From Trichormus sp. M33_DOE_039 (GTDB taxonomy: Bacteria > Cyanobacteriota > Cyanobacteriia > Cyanobacteriales > Nostocaceae): 50,169 nt of DNA. This document shows, in pieces, positions 8,425 through 16,191 of this stretch; positions within the stretch are counted from its first letter, which is position 1, and each line of letters starts with the position of its first letter. Position numbers and translations under genes: made by a program. Under the pieces are notes generated by a model that did no database searches, had not been told where the DNA came from, and saw only the letters and a list, made by a program, of their open reading frames with translations. The stretch covers positions 1 to 50,169 of the forward strand of contig DVDT01000013.1 in the NCBI GenBank assembly GCA_015296085.1, given 5' to 3'.

Positions 8425-8436
8425 AACTAATTAGTT
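8425..8436. promoter_or_regulatory. Perfect 12-bp palindrome upstream of cphA2
   Basis: AACTAATTAGTT, 49 bp upstream of the cphA2 start codon on the minus strand. It shares the half-site AACTAA/TTAGTT with the palindrome at 8558. AT-rich, so chance is possible for this one alone. Confidence 0.4.
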
Positions 8437-8557
8437 TTACTAATTTAAATTTACTTTTCTTGCTTTACAAATTAATGATTAATTTATGTTTGGTGTAGCC
8501 CAGTTTATACTTAACCTCATCTATAAGCATTTTCAACTATCTACAGACATAATTAAA

Positions 8558-8572
8558 TTTAGTTGAACTAAA
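8558..8572. promoter_or_regulatory. Perfect 7+1+7 palindrome in the cphA2 divergent region
   Basis: TTTAGTTGAACTAAA is a perfect inverted repeat with a one-base centre. It shares the AACTAA half-site with 8425-8436. It lies between divergent cphA2 and the small gene at 8681 and could be an operator. Confidence 0.45.
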
Positions 8573-8621
8573 AACTTCTAAAATTGATCTAAGTAGCCAT
8601 GAAAAATATTACCGTTGATAG

Positions 8622-8636
8622 GTGTAAGACTTACAC
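8622..8636. promoter_or_regulatory. Perfect 7+1+7 palindrome (GTGTAAGACTTACAC)
   Basis: A dyad of GTGTAAG and CTTACAC with a one-base centre, 44 bp before the ATG at 8681. The spacing does not fit the NtcA consensus GTA-N8-TAC (here GTA-N5-TAC overlaps the dyad). Position and symmetry suggest a repressor site for the small gene; the protein that binds is unknown. Confidence 0.45.
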
Positions 8637-8680
8637 ACAATTGATATAAATAAATAATGGGTTTAAGAAACAGCAAAAGT

Positions 8681-8884
8681 ATGAATAGTACACAAGCTAC
8701 TCTGAGAGATGAAGTCAGGCAACTTGCAGAAGAAGCGTTTCAGCTAAAGCTGATTTCTGGTTATGGAGATGGGCCAGATGTGAATGAATATCAAATTGTC
8801 TATCAAGGCAAACCCCGACATCTACCACTCGAACAAGCACGCTTTTTTTTAATCAACCTCATTTACAGAAATCGGATTCACTAG
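8681..8884 (+). CDS. Small conserved-looking protein of unknown function in the cyanophycin locus
   Basis: A 67-residue soluble protein (MNSTQATLRDEVRQLAEEAF...), with an amphipathic helix at the start, a GYGDGP turn and a hydrophobic end (ARFFLINLIY). I do not recognise a named family. ATG 8657 would add eight residues; neither start has a clear ribosome site, and 8681 is chosen because the DEVRQLAEEAF helix starts just after it. It is bracketed by a palindrome 44 bp upstream and a strong terminator downstream (8955), which supports a separately transcribed real gene. Its place between cphA2 and cphB is suggestive but does not prove a role in cyanophycin metabolism. Confidence 0.6.
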   Translation: MNSTQATLRDEVRQLAEEAFQLKLISGYGDGPDVNEYQIVYQGKPRHLPLEQARFFLINLIYRNRIH

Positions 8885-8954
8885 TTAATTGCAATTAAAC
8901 AATCACTAAGAAAGTCAAGCCTTTTGGAAAATCCACATTTAATAAATACCGTTT

Positions 8955-8997
8955 ACAACAGATAATTAAAATTATCTATCTGTTGTTATTTTTTTAG
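8955..8997 (+). terminator. Rho-independent terminator after the small gene at 8681
   Basis: ACAACAGATA (8955-8964) pairs perfectly over 10 bp with TATCTGTTGT (8977-8986), 12-nt loop, followed by a TATTTTTTT run (8987-8995). Confidence 0.8.
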
Positions 8998-9314
8998 GGA
9001 ATTAGTAGCAATTAAGATAAAATACATTAAAATATTTTAATCTTTTTCCCTCTTGAAATATACTTTACAGCCTTTTTTAACTATCTCCTCTTACCTAATT
9101 AAGTTAGTAATTCTTTCCAATCACAGCAAATTGCTATTAACAATAGGTATCATCTATTAATTTGTAGTTAAACACCTGTACTTTTAGAGAGATTTTAGCT
9201 GAGTTTTATGATAGGCACGTATAATTTTTATCTACCACTAGGATGATTTGATATTTATAAATGTCATGTTTTATTGAAATTAGAAATAAATTAACTAATG
9301 TTAGGAAATTCTAT
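8998..9314. other. Leader region upstream of cphB
   Basis: About 320 bp of AT-rich DNA with no gene. A TATAAT box lies at 9220-9225, about 90 bp before the chosen cphB start, without a convincing -35 hexamer and without a GTA-N8-TAC NtcA box that I could find. AGGA at 9302-9305 is the likely ribosome site for ATG 9315. Confidence 0.4.
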
Positions 9315-10169
9315 ATGACTACCCATGAAAGTAAACGCCAGTTGGTAATTATTGGTGGAGCAGAAGATAAAGAAGGCGATTGCCACATACTGCGAGAGTT
9401 TGTGCGCCGTGCTGGGGGTACAAGAGCAAATATCGTCATTATGACCGCAGCGACAGAACTACCCAGAGATGTGGGAGAAAATTACATTAGGATATTTGAG
9501 CGATTAGGAGCAGAAAATGCTCGGATCGTAGATACAGAAACCCGTGATGACGCTTCTTCCTCTACAGCATTGGAAGCGATCGCCAAAGCTACAGGTATAT
9601 TTTTTACGGGAGGAGACCAAGCCCGCATTACCAGCATTCTCAAAGATACCGAACTAGATAAAGCCATTCACCAACGCTATGGCGAAGGTGTTGTTATTGG
9701 TGGTACGAGTGCAGGCGCGGCAGTCATGCCAGATAAAATGATTGTAGAAGGTGACTCAGAAACCAATCCTCGTCCAGAAATTGTAGACATGGGGCCAGGG
9801 TTAGGTTTTCTTCCAGGGGTAGTCATCGATCAACATTTTTCAGAACGTGGACGCTTAGGACGCTTAATTACAGCTTTAATTCGAGAACCAGCAGTATTAG
9901 GATTTGGCATTGACGAGAATACTGCTATGGTCGTAACTGATAGTCAGATTGAAATCATCGGTCAAGGTTCAGTTACAGTTGTGGATGAATCAGAAGCCAC
10001 GTATAACAATTTAAGCGAAATTTTGCGAGATGAATCATTAGCTATTTGCGGTGCAAAACTGCACATCTTACCCCACGGATTTAAATTTGACTTAAAAACC
10101 CGCAAACCCATCCTCAATAATGGTGCTAGCGTAGGTGTTGCTGTAGCTGTTGGTGCAGGAAATACCTAA
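9315..10169 (+). CDS. cphB: Cyanophycinase
   Basis: Serine exopeptidase (family S51) that cuts cyanophycin into beta-Asp-Arg dipeptides in the cytoplasm; 284 aa, close to the usual size. The nucleophile elbow GGTSAGAAVM places the catalytic serine at residue 132 when counted from ATG 9315, the same number as in the Synechocystis enzyme, which supports this start; AGGA eight bases upstream agrees. An in-frame ATG at 9261 would add 18 residues and has no ribosome site. Other family blocks are IIGGAEDK, FFTGGDQ, DQHFSERGRLGRL and GFGIDENTA. The dipeptides it makes are the known substrates of CphA2, whose gene lies upstream on the other strand. A hairpin at 10274 may end the transcript. Confidence 0.95.
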   Translation: MTTHESKRQLVIIGGAEDKEGDCHILREFVRRAGGTRANIVIMTAATELPRDVGENYIRIFERLGAENARIVDTETRDDASSSTALEAIAKATGIFFTGGDQARITSILKDTELDKAIHQRYGEGVVIGGTSAGAAVMPDKMIVEGDSETNPRPEIVDMGPGLGFLPGVVIDQHFSERGRLGRLITALIREPAVLGFGIDENTAMVVTDSQIEIIGQGSVTVVDESEATYNNLSEILRDESLAICGAKLHILPHGFKFDLKTRKPILNNGASVGVAVAVGAGNT

Positions 10170-10525
10170 CTTTTAGTAGACAAATTTTCATTGAGTGAGG
10201 AGTTAAATTTTGTCTATTAATAAGTTTTTGTCTACCATATTCCTCTGATCACAAAATCCATAAATTCATATATTCCCCTTGTCTAAATAAATTAGGGAAG
10301 GGGATATTTTTATATTTAATTGAAAATATATATGGCATTTTTCTTTGTAAATAGTTTTAGTTTAGAATGAAGCGATCGCTTCATCTGACTTCCTCAAAAT
10401 CTGCTCTAAAAATCATCAATAATATATGAATAAATTTCAGTGATTTAGGTTAGCCTTTATCCACCAAACATATATTACAAAAACCGCATCAGCATACAAA
10501 ATAAAAATTGCGTTCAATATCTCAT
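10170..10525. other. 356-bp intergenic region between cphB and GH13 copy 2
   Basis: No gene seen. It contains an imperfect inverted repeat tagacaaat...aaattttgtcta (about 10177-10219), the terminator-like hairpin at 10274, and a HIP1 octamer near 10373. The promoter of GH13 copy 2 should lie near the right end but is not obvious. Confidence 0.5.
10274..10310 (+). terminator. Probable terminator downstream of cphB
   Basis: TCCCCTT (10274-10280) pairs with AAGGGGA (10298-10304), followed by TATTTT and further T-rich sequence. Confidence 0.5.
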
Positions 10526-12196
10526 ATGTCCAACTTAATTGAATTTAAGCTGTTTGCACCGCAAAATCAAGAAGCAGTTTTAATTGGATATTTTTCTCCA
10601 GAAAAAGAAATAGATATGCAGAAAAGCGAAGATGGTTATTTTCGGACTGCAATAGAATTAGCAGATGGTGTTTACCATTATAAATTTCGTATTCAAACTC
10701 AAAGTCCCCACTTCCAACAAGATGAATGGGTAGATATTATCGATCCCTACGCTACCGATGTTGATGAAGAGCGTCAAAAATGTATAGTCAGAATTAAAAA
10801 TGGTCGGCGCATTGTAGATGATTATATTTGGCAAAATGATCATGTAAACCTACCTCAAAACCGTGAATTAGTCATTTATGAAATGCACGTTGCTGATTTT
10901 ATAGGTAACGAATCTGATTTAAACAAACGTGGTAAATATTTAGGCGTAATTGAAAAATTAGACTATCTTTGCGAATTAGGAATTAATGCTATTGAATTAA
11001 TGCCAGTGAATGAATATCCCGGTAATTATAGCTGGGGTTACAAAGTACGCCACTTTTTTGCTACAGAATCTAGTTATGGTTCAACATTAGAGTTAAAACA
11101 ATTAATTGATGCGTGTCATGGTAGAGGTATTCGCGTTTTTATGGATGGAATTTATAACCATACAGACGAAGAATGCCCATTAATAAGAATTGATCGAAAT
11201 TACTGGTACTACGAACATCGGCATTATCCTGAAGACCCTGATAATTACTGGGGGCCAGAGTTTAATTACAACAATTACGATGAAACATTAGATATTAAAC
11301 CTGCATGGCAATACGTTGGTGATGTCGTGCGGTTTTGGGTGCAAGAATATCATATTGATGGCATTCGCTATGATGCAGTCCGCCAATTAGCTGACTTTGA
11401 ATTTTTAGACTGGCTGGCGCAACAAGCTAGAGAGGCTGCTGGAAATAAACCTTTTTATAACATTGCCGAACATATTCCCGATAGCAACACAGTAGTCAAA
11501 CCCGATGGGCCATTAGATGCTTGTTGGCATGAAAGTTTTCGCTACTTTATGATTCCTCATATTACTGGAGAAGAATTTAATTTAGAGGAAATAAAACAAA
11601 TTTTAGACCCCAAACAGCAAGGTTACGCAACAGCTACCAATGTGATTAATTATTTAGCAACCCACGATCGCCAACGTCTACTGAGAGAATTAGGAGAGCG
11701 TGATATTTTTGATACGACTGCCTTTGAGCTAGCTAAGTTAGCCGCAGCAATGCTGATGACAGCCGTAGGTATACCGATGCTATGGATGGGAGAAGAGTTT
11801 GGCGAATATCACCGCAAAAGTGAAAGTGTAACTCAACCACAAAAAATCACTTGGTCTTTGTTAGCAAATGACCGTAACCATGATTTATGGACATATTACA
11901 AACAACTCATTACTCTCCGCAAGCAAACACCAGCCCTGCAAAGTGACAATATAGAGTTCTTTCACGAAAATTCCCAAGGTCGAGTTTTAGCTTATACTCG
12001 CTGTAAAAATCAAGGTTCTCGCGTTGTAGTTGTAGCCAATTTCTCCCCAAAACAGCTTACTAATTATCAAATTCCAGAATTTCCTCAAGCCAAGTCTTGG
12101 CGAGATTGTTTCACTAATGCTGAAGTCAGGGTTGAGGGCAACATTTTAGTCAGTAATTTACCAAAATATGCAGCAAAAATACTTATTTCTCAGTAG
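10526..12196 (+). CDS. GH13 alpha-amylase family enzyme with N-terminal CBM48 (copy 2)
   Basis: Paralogue of the GH13 protein at 3461, similar along its whole length (556 aa). It has the same CBM48-like start (IEFKLFAP), barrel blocks YEMHVADF, LCELGINAIELMPV, GIYNHT, and catalytic residues Asp283 (GIRYDA), Glu315 (NIAEH) and Asp381 (ATHD), all one position from copy 1. Differences include the CBM48 strand text (GYFSPEKEIDM in place of GSFSDWQEIPM, losing the aromatic DW pair often used for glucan binding) and a longer loop before DNYWGPEFNY. ATG 10526 is preferred to the TTG at 10508. The substrate is an alpha-glucan by family; precise activity is unknown. rpsO follows 89 bp later. Confidence 0.87.
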   Translation: MSNLIEFKLFAPQNQEAVLIGYFSPEKEIDMQKSEDGYFRTAIELADGVYHYKFRIQTQSPHFQQDEWVDIIDPYATDVDEERQKCIVRIKNGRRIVDDYIWQNDHVNLPQNRELVIYEMHVADFIGNESDLNKRGKYLGVIEKLDYLCELGINAIELMPVNEYPGNYSWGYKVRHFFATESSYGSTLELKQLIDACHGRGIRVFMDGIYNHTDEECPLIRIDRNYWYYEHRHYPEDPDNYWGPEFNYNNYDETLDIKPAWQYVGDVVRFWVQEYHIDGIRYDAVRQLADFEFLDWLAQQAREAAGNKPFYNIAEHIPDSNTVVKPDGPLDACWHESFRYFMIPHITGEEFNLEEIKQILDPKQQGYATATNVINYLATHDRQRLLRELGERDIFDTTAFELAKLAAAMLMTAVGIPMLWMGEEFGEYHRKSESVTQPQKITWSLLANDRNHDLWTYYKQLITLRKQTPALQSDNIEFFHENSQGRVLAYTRCKNQGSRVVVVANFSPKQLTNYQIPEFPQAKSWRDCFTNAEVRVEGNILVSNLPKYAAKILISQ

Positions 12197-12285
12197 CAGC
12201 CCAGATTATGCCACACACAACTTGAGGGCTGTGATATGATGAGAGACTGCTGCATACATTTAGAAAAAATCGCATTCAACTTATC

Positions 12286-12555
12286 ATGGCTCTGACGCAA
12301 CAGCGCAAACAAGAGATAATCTCTAGCTATCAAGTTCACGAAACAGACACCGGTTCTGCTGATGTTCAAATTGCAATGCTTACCGCACGCATTAACCGCC
12401 TCAGCGAACATCTCCAAGCAAATAAAAAAGACCACTCTTCCCGCCGGGGGTTGTTAAAACTGATTGGACAACGTAAGCGTCTGCTCGCATACATCCAACA
12501 AGATAGCCGGGAAAAATATCAAGCTTTGATTGGTCGCTTAGGTATTCGTGGATAG
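12286..12555 (+). CDS. rpsO: 30S ribosomal protein S15
   Basis: Ribosomal protein S15, 89 aa, the standard length; binds 16S rRNA in the central domain of the 30S subunit. Recognised by the whole-length pattern: [37 protein letters not shown] and the end [10 protein letters not shown]...[12 protein letters not shown]. The PAM68 gene begins 12 bp after its stop, so the two are almost certainly co-transcribed, an arrangement I associate with cyanobacteria generally. Confidence 0.98.
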   Translation: MALTQQRKQEIISSYQVHETDTGSADVQIAMLTARINRLSEHLQANKKDHSSRRGLLKLIGQRKRLLAYIQQDSREKYQALIGRLGIRG

Positions 12556-12567
12556 GAATAAGCATTT

Positions 12568-13038
12568 ATGCCTGCTGAAGAATCGGAACGCAGTCGTCTA
12601 CCATTTGAACCAAAAACAAAACGCCAAAAGCCTGCAAAAGCTAACAATAACTCACCAGTAAAGTCTAAAGAACCTGAAAAACAAGAAAAACAGCAGCCAC
12701 CCTTCACTAAAGAAGAGATGGCAATTCCCCAGGTGGTGAGTCAGCGCATGATCAAGCGAGTAGCAGCATTTTGCGGAATTCCCACAGCTTTGGGTATTTC
12801 CGCCTTAGTAGCTAGTTATTTGCTAGCTACCTACTCCGAGATTAAATTAGCTCCCATCGCTGTCTTACTAGTAAATATGGGACTTTTTGGTCTAGGTGTG
12901 TTGGGAATCACCTACGGCGTTCTTTCTGCCTCATGGGACGAAGATAGAGTAGGCAGTCTACTAGGTTTCGGTGAATTCAGAACAAATTGGGGAAGAATGG
13001 TAGACGTTTGGCGCGAAACTCGGCAGAACAAAGCATAA
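12568..13038 (+). CDS. PAM68 family protein (photosystem II assembly)
   Basis: A 156-residue membrane protein of the PAM68 family, which in plants and cyanobacteria helps assemble photosystem II. A hydrophilic Lys/Pro/Gln-rich N-terminus (1 to about 65) is followed by two transmembrane helices, roughly 73-92 (GIPTALGISALVASYLL) and 100-122 (APIAVLLVNMGLFGLGVLGI). The family ending GVLSASWDEDRVGSLLG and NWGRM is present. It sits 12 bp behind rpsO. A strong hairpin at 13097-13131 probably ends the operon. Confidence 0.92.
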   Translation: MPAEESERSRLPFEPKTKRQKPAKANNNSPVKSKEPEKQEKQQPPFTKEEMAIPQVVSQRMIKRVAAFCGIPTALGISALVASYLLATYSEIKLAPIAVLLVNMGLFGLGVLGITYGVLSASWDEDRVGSLLGFGEFRTNWGRMVDVWRETRQNKA

Positions 13039-13084
13039 AAACAGCACTCAGGCATTGACAACACATAGCTGCTATATTGGGTAA

Positions 13085-13141
13085 ATTTTTAGAGTCAATG
13101 TTGAAGTTTTATGGATGATGACTTCAACATTTCTAAATTAA
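13085..13141 (+). terminator. Hairpin downstream of rpsO-PAM68
   Basis: AATGTTGAAGT (13097-13107) pairs perfectly over 11 bp with ACTTCAACATT (13121-13131). The stem can be extended by TTTTTAGA on the left against TCTAAATTAAAAA on the right. No long T-run follows, so it may be a terminator or an mRNA-stabilising 3' end. Confidence 0.55.
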
Positions 13142-13311
13142 AAATTTATGATTAACCTTTAAACCCAAGCCGCAGCTATAAAAGTCCTGAGTGCTTAATT
13201 TTTTTCAGTGTTAATTCTATTCTTCATTTTTCGTGACTACACTAAATACATAAGAATCAAGATAATCGCCTACTAGTCTGAGCTTTCACGCCATTCAACA
13301 GGGAATTTCTT

Positions 13312-14370
13312 ATGATTGTAGTCATGAAAGTTGGGTCTCCCGAAGCGGAGATTAACCGCATTAATGAAGAACTGAGTAGTTGGGGTTTGACACCAGAAAA
13401 AATTGTCGGTAAACACAAGGTAGTAATTGGTTTAGTAGGCGAGACTGCCGACTTAGACCCACTACAGATTCAAGAAGTCAGTCCTTGGATTGAGCAAGTA
13501 TTAAGAGTAGAACTGCCTTATAAACGAGCTAGTCGTCAATATCGGCACGGTGAAGCTTCGGAAGTTTTAGTTAACACCCCCGATGGTGCAGTGGTATTTG
13601 GGGAACACCATCCCTTGATAGTAGTTGCTGGCCCCTGCTCCGTCGAAAACGAAGAAATGATTATTGACACAGCACAACGCGTCAAAGCAGCCGGAGCTAA
13701 GTTTTTACGCGGTGGTGCATACAAACCCCGGACTTCACCCTACGCCTTCCAAGGACATGGCGAGAGTGCCTTAGAATTACTAGCCAAGGCGCGGGAAGCT
13801 AGTGGACTAGGCATTATTACAGAAGTGATGGATGCGGCAGAACTAGAGATTATTGCCGAAGTCGCTGATGTGATTCAAGTGGGCGCAAGGAATATGCAAA
13901 ACTTCTCCCTGCTGAAAAAAGTTGGAGCGCAGCCAAAACCAGTCCTGCTCAAACGAGGAATGGCGGCTACCATTGAAGATTGGTTGATGGCTGCTGAATA
14001 TGTATTAGCAGCCGGCAACCCCAATGTAATTTTATGTGAGCGCGGTATTCGTACCTTTGACCGCCAATATACTCGTAACACCTTGGATATATCTGTAGTG
14101 CCAGTATTGCGGAAATTAACTCACCTGCCAATTATGATTGACCCCAGTCATGGTACAGGTTGGGCTGAGTTTGTGCCTTCGATGGCAATGGCGGCGATCG
14201 CAGCTGGTTGTGATTCTCTCATGATTGAAGTCCACCCCAACCCCAAAAAAGCCTTATCAGACGGGCCGCAATCCTTGACACCAGAAGCCTTTGACCAGCT
14301 AATGCAAGAATTAGCCGTGATCGGTAAAGCCGTGGGACGCTGGCCACAGCCAGCCGCAGCTTTAGCTTAA
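13312..14370 (+). CDS. aroF: 3-deoxy-7-phosphoheptulonate synthase, class I beta with N-terminal regulatory domain
   Basis: DAHP synthase of the KDO8PS-like (I beta) subfamily, 352 aa. Residues 1-70 form a ferredoxin-like domain that in relatives binds tyrosine or phenylalanine for feedback control. The barrel follows with VVAGPCSVENEEMIIDTA, KFLRGGAYKPRTSPYAFQG, NVILCERGIRTFD and IDPSHGTGW, which carry the PEP, metal and E4P residues of the family. A good ribosome site (AGGGA, about 8 bases before ATG) fixes the start. It is not closely related to the AroG-type enzyme at 5331, so the genome holds two forms. The palindromic repeat at 14382 follows the stop. Confidence 0.95.
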   Translation: MIVVMKVGSPEAEINRINEELSSWGLTPEKIVGKHKVVIGLVGETADLDPLQIQEVSPWIEQVLRVELPYKRASRQYRHGEASEVLVNTPDGAVVFGEHHPLIVVAGPCSVENEEMIIDTAQRVKAAGAKFLRGGAYKPRTSPYAFQGHGESALELLAKAREASGLGIITEVMDAAELEIIAEVADVIQVGARNMQNFSLLKKVGAQPKPVLLKRGMAATIEDWLMAAEYVLAAGNPNVILCERGIRTFDRQYTRNTLDISVVPVLRKLTHLPIMIDPSHGTGWAEFVPSMAMAAIAAGCDSLMIEVHPNPKKALSDGPQSLTPEAFDQLMQELAVIGKAVGRWPQPAAALA

Positions 14371-14381
14371 GAGGGTTAGTC

Positions 14382-14433
14382 GTAAGGACTTTAGTGTTGA
14401 GAACTATAGGACTAAAGTCCTTACTACCAACTT
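14382..14433. repeat. 52-bp palindromic dispersed repeat, copy A
   Basis: GTAAGGACTTTAGT (14382-14395) and ACTAAAGTCCTTAC (14411-14424) form a perfect 14-bp inverted repeat. The whole 52 bp matches 43193-43244 at 39 positions without gaps. It sits between the convergent aroF and lipoprotein genes and may serve as a terminator here. Confidence 0.75.
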
Positions 14434-14444
14434 GCTTGAATTGA

Positions 14445-15299
14445 TTAACGTCTTCTACCAAAACCAGTAGAACGACGGGCTGGAGAACGACCACTACCAA
14501 AGCTGCTGCTACTGGGGCTACGTCTGGTAGTAGTTGATCTACCAGATGATCTTAAGGTGCTGCTACCAAAACCAGAACCAGAGGGGCGGGTTGTACGTGT
14601 TGTAGAACGGATATTAGAATTACCAGATGATCTTCTAATTGTCCCTGTGGTTCTAAAAGCAGTACGATTTCTAACTGCTGCTGGTGCTGAATTATAGCGA
14701 GTGCGGTAACTATCAACAGCTTGGTCGTAGGTTCTACCATAACCGCCGTAGCCAGTAATTAATCCTCCGGGTTGATATACGGGAGGTACATAATACTGGG
14801 GCCTAAATAACAGGCTACCTAGTGCTTGACCAGCTAATGCGCCGGTAAAGGGGGCCCAAAAGCCACTTTCTTGACGAACTACGACTGTTTCTTGTCTTCC
14901 AGTGTTGGGGTTGGTTTTGGTTTCGGTAACGTTGTGGACGTACTCAATTTTAAAGTCTTCTGTTAAGTATAAAACTGGCTGTCCGTTGTCTACTTTGAGA
15001 TAAGTTTTCTTACCTTGTTTGATTTCATCATCAGTTAGTCGGGCCATTTGCAAGTTTTCAGTTGCAAATGTTGGGGGTGTACTGTTGAGTAAAAATAAAG
15101 TGTACTCCCCAGAACCATCGTCATAAGTGGCTTGTTGAACTTGATATTGACCATCATTCAACTTTGTAGGAGCAGAAGTTTGGCTGACATTCCGATTTGT
15201 AGAGGTGGTTTGGTTTCCTCCTCCACAACCAACGGTTGTCAAGCACAGACTCACTGCTAAAACAAAAACGGTAAATTTGCGTAGTATGGACATGATCAT
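14445..15299 (-). CDS. Lipoprotein with Arg/Ser-rich low-complexity tail, unknown function
   Basis: A 284-residue exported protein. A signal peptide with lipobox (LTTVGC, Cys near residue 25) indicates a lipid-anchored protein. Residues about 45-150 form a domain that I cannot name (YQVQQATYDDGSGEYTLFLL, YLKVDNGQPVLYLTEDF, SGFWAPFTGALAGQALGSLLF). The last 80 or so residues are almost only Ser, Arg, Thr, Gly and Phe (SSFGSGRSPARRSTGFGRRR at the end), very basic and probably disordered. Start could be residue 1 or Met3. The tail might bind polyanions such as surface polysaccharide or the wall; that is a guess. It is convergent with aroF. Confidence 0.82.
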   Translation of the reverse strand: MIMSILRKFTVFVLAVSLCLTTVGCGGGNQTTSTNRNVSQTSAPTKLNDGQYQVQQATYDDGSGEYTLFLLNSTPPTFATENLQMARLTDDEIKQGKKTYLKVDNGQPVLYLTEDFKIEYVHNVTETKTNPNTGRQETVVVRQESGFWAPFTGALAGQALGSLLFRPQYYVPPVYQPGGLITGYGGYGRTYDQAVDSYRTRYNSAPAAVRNRTAFRTTGTIRRSSGNSNIRSTTRTTRPSGSGFGSSTLRSSGRSTTTRRSPSSSSFGSGRSPARRSTGFGRRR

Positions 15300-15401
15300 G
15301 GCATTGTCGTCTTATCTTTGAGCTTAACAAGTTATCATTGTGGGCTGTATACGGACAACCCTACAAGGTCAAGGTTACAAAGGATAGGGGACATTTAGTC
15401 C

Positions 15402-16058
15402 CTAGATCCTATTCTCTATGTTAAATTCAGTTAAGTTTTGTAGTAAATTGCTGGCTAATTGGGCGATCGCTTCCCAATTTCTCTGTACTACTAGATGTTT
15501 GGGAAATAATTCGCCGCTTAAACCAACTGCGATCGCACCTGCTTGAATCATTGCTGGCGCATTTTCTAGGGTGACTCCCCCTGTAGGAATTAAGGGTATG
15601 TGACCGAGTGGCCCTTGCAAACTCTTGATATAACTAGCACCACCTACTGCTTGCACAGGGAAGACTTTGACGCAGCTTGCACCACAAGACCAGGCCGTAA
15701 TAATTTCTGTAGGGGTCAGCGCGCCAGGAATAATCGGTGTTTCTTCTGCTACGGCAGCTTGAATCATGGTCTCATCGACATGGGGTGTAAACAAAAATTG
15801 CGCCCCAGCTGCGATCGCTTCTTGTAATTGCTGCACGTTAAATAATGTTCCTGTCCCAATCGTAGATTCGGGTAATTTGCTACGGAGTTGGGTGATTAAT
15901 TCCCCGGCGCGGTCGCTATTCCAGGTAATTTCAATTAACTTCATTCCCCCAGCCGCTACAGCCAACGCCATCTCTAATCCTATTTCTAGTTTGGGTGCGC
16001 GAATCACTGCCAGCGATCGCTGTTGTTGCAATTGTGATAACCAAACTCGATTGAACAT
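15402..16058 (-). CDS. eda: KDPG/KHG aldolase (bifunctional 4-hydroxy-2-oxoglutarate / 2-dehydro-3-deoxy-phosphogluconate aldolase)
   Basis: Class I aldolase that splits 2-keto-3-deoxy-6-phosphogluconate to pyruvate and glyceraldehyde-3-phosphate, the last step of the Entner-Doudoroff route. Counting from ATG 16058, the Schiff-base lysine is Lys131 (CVKVFPVQAVGG) and the catalytic glutamate Glu43 (IEITWNSD). GTGT, FTPH and PTGGV blocks are also present. Length (218 aa) is normal. A TTG five codons upstream is less likely. Single gene on the minus strand, divergent from the small gene at 16192. Confidence 0.93.
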   Translation of the reverse strand: MFNRVWLSQLQQQRSLAVIRAPKLEIGLEMALAVAAGGMKLIEITWNSDRAGELITQLRSKLPESTIGTGTLFNVQQLQEAIAAGAQFLFTPHVDETMIQAAVAEETPIIPGALTPTEIITAWSCGASCVKVFPVQAVGGASYIKSLQGPLGHIPLIPTGGVTLENAPAMIQAGAIAVGLSGELFPKHLVVQRNWEAIAQLASNLLQNLTEFNIENRI

Positions 16059-16191
16059 TTCGATATTACCCAAAGTTTCCAGCTGTGATCAGGATGCAGA
16101 ATTTGCATTTTAACTTGCTTCTGGATGCAAGCTGTGCAATATTGGATAAACAACACAAATTCTATCGATTTACCGTATTTAATTAATCAAG

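Noticed and set aside
8622-8636. NtcA site at GTGTAAGACTTACAC
   Set aside because: The NtcA consensus needs GTA-N8-TAC; the spacing here is five, so it is kept only as an unassigned palindrome.
14219-14740. Minus-strand frames rich in Val/Leu next to the lipoprotein gene
   Set aside because: They are alternative-frame readings of aroF and of the low-complexity Ser/Arg tail of the lipoprotein.
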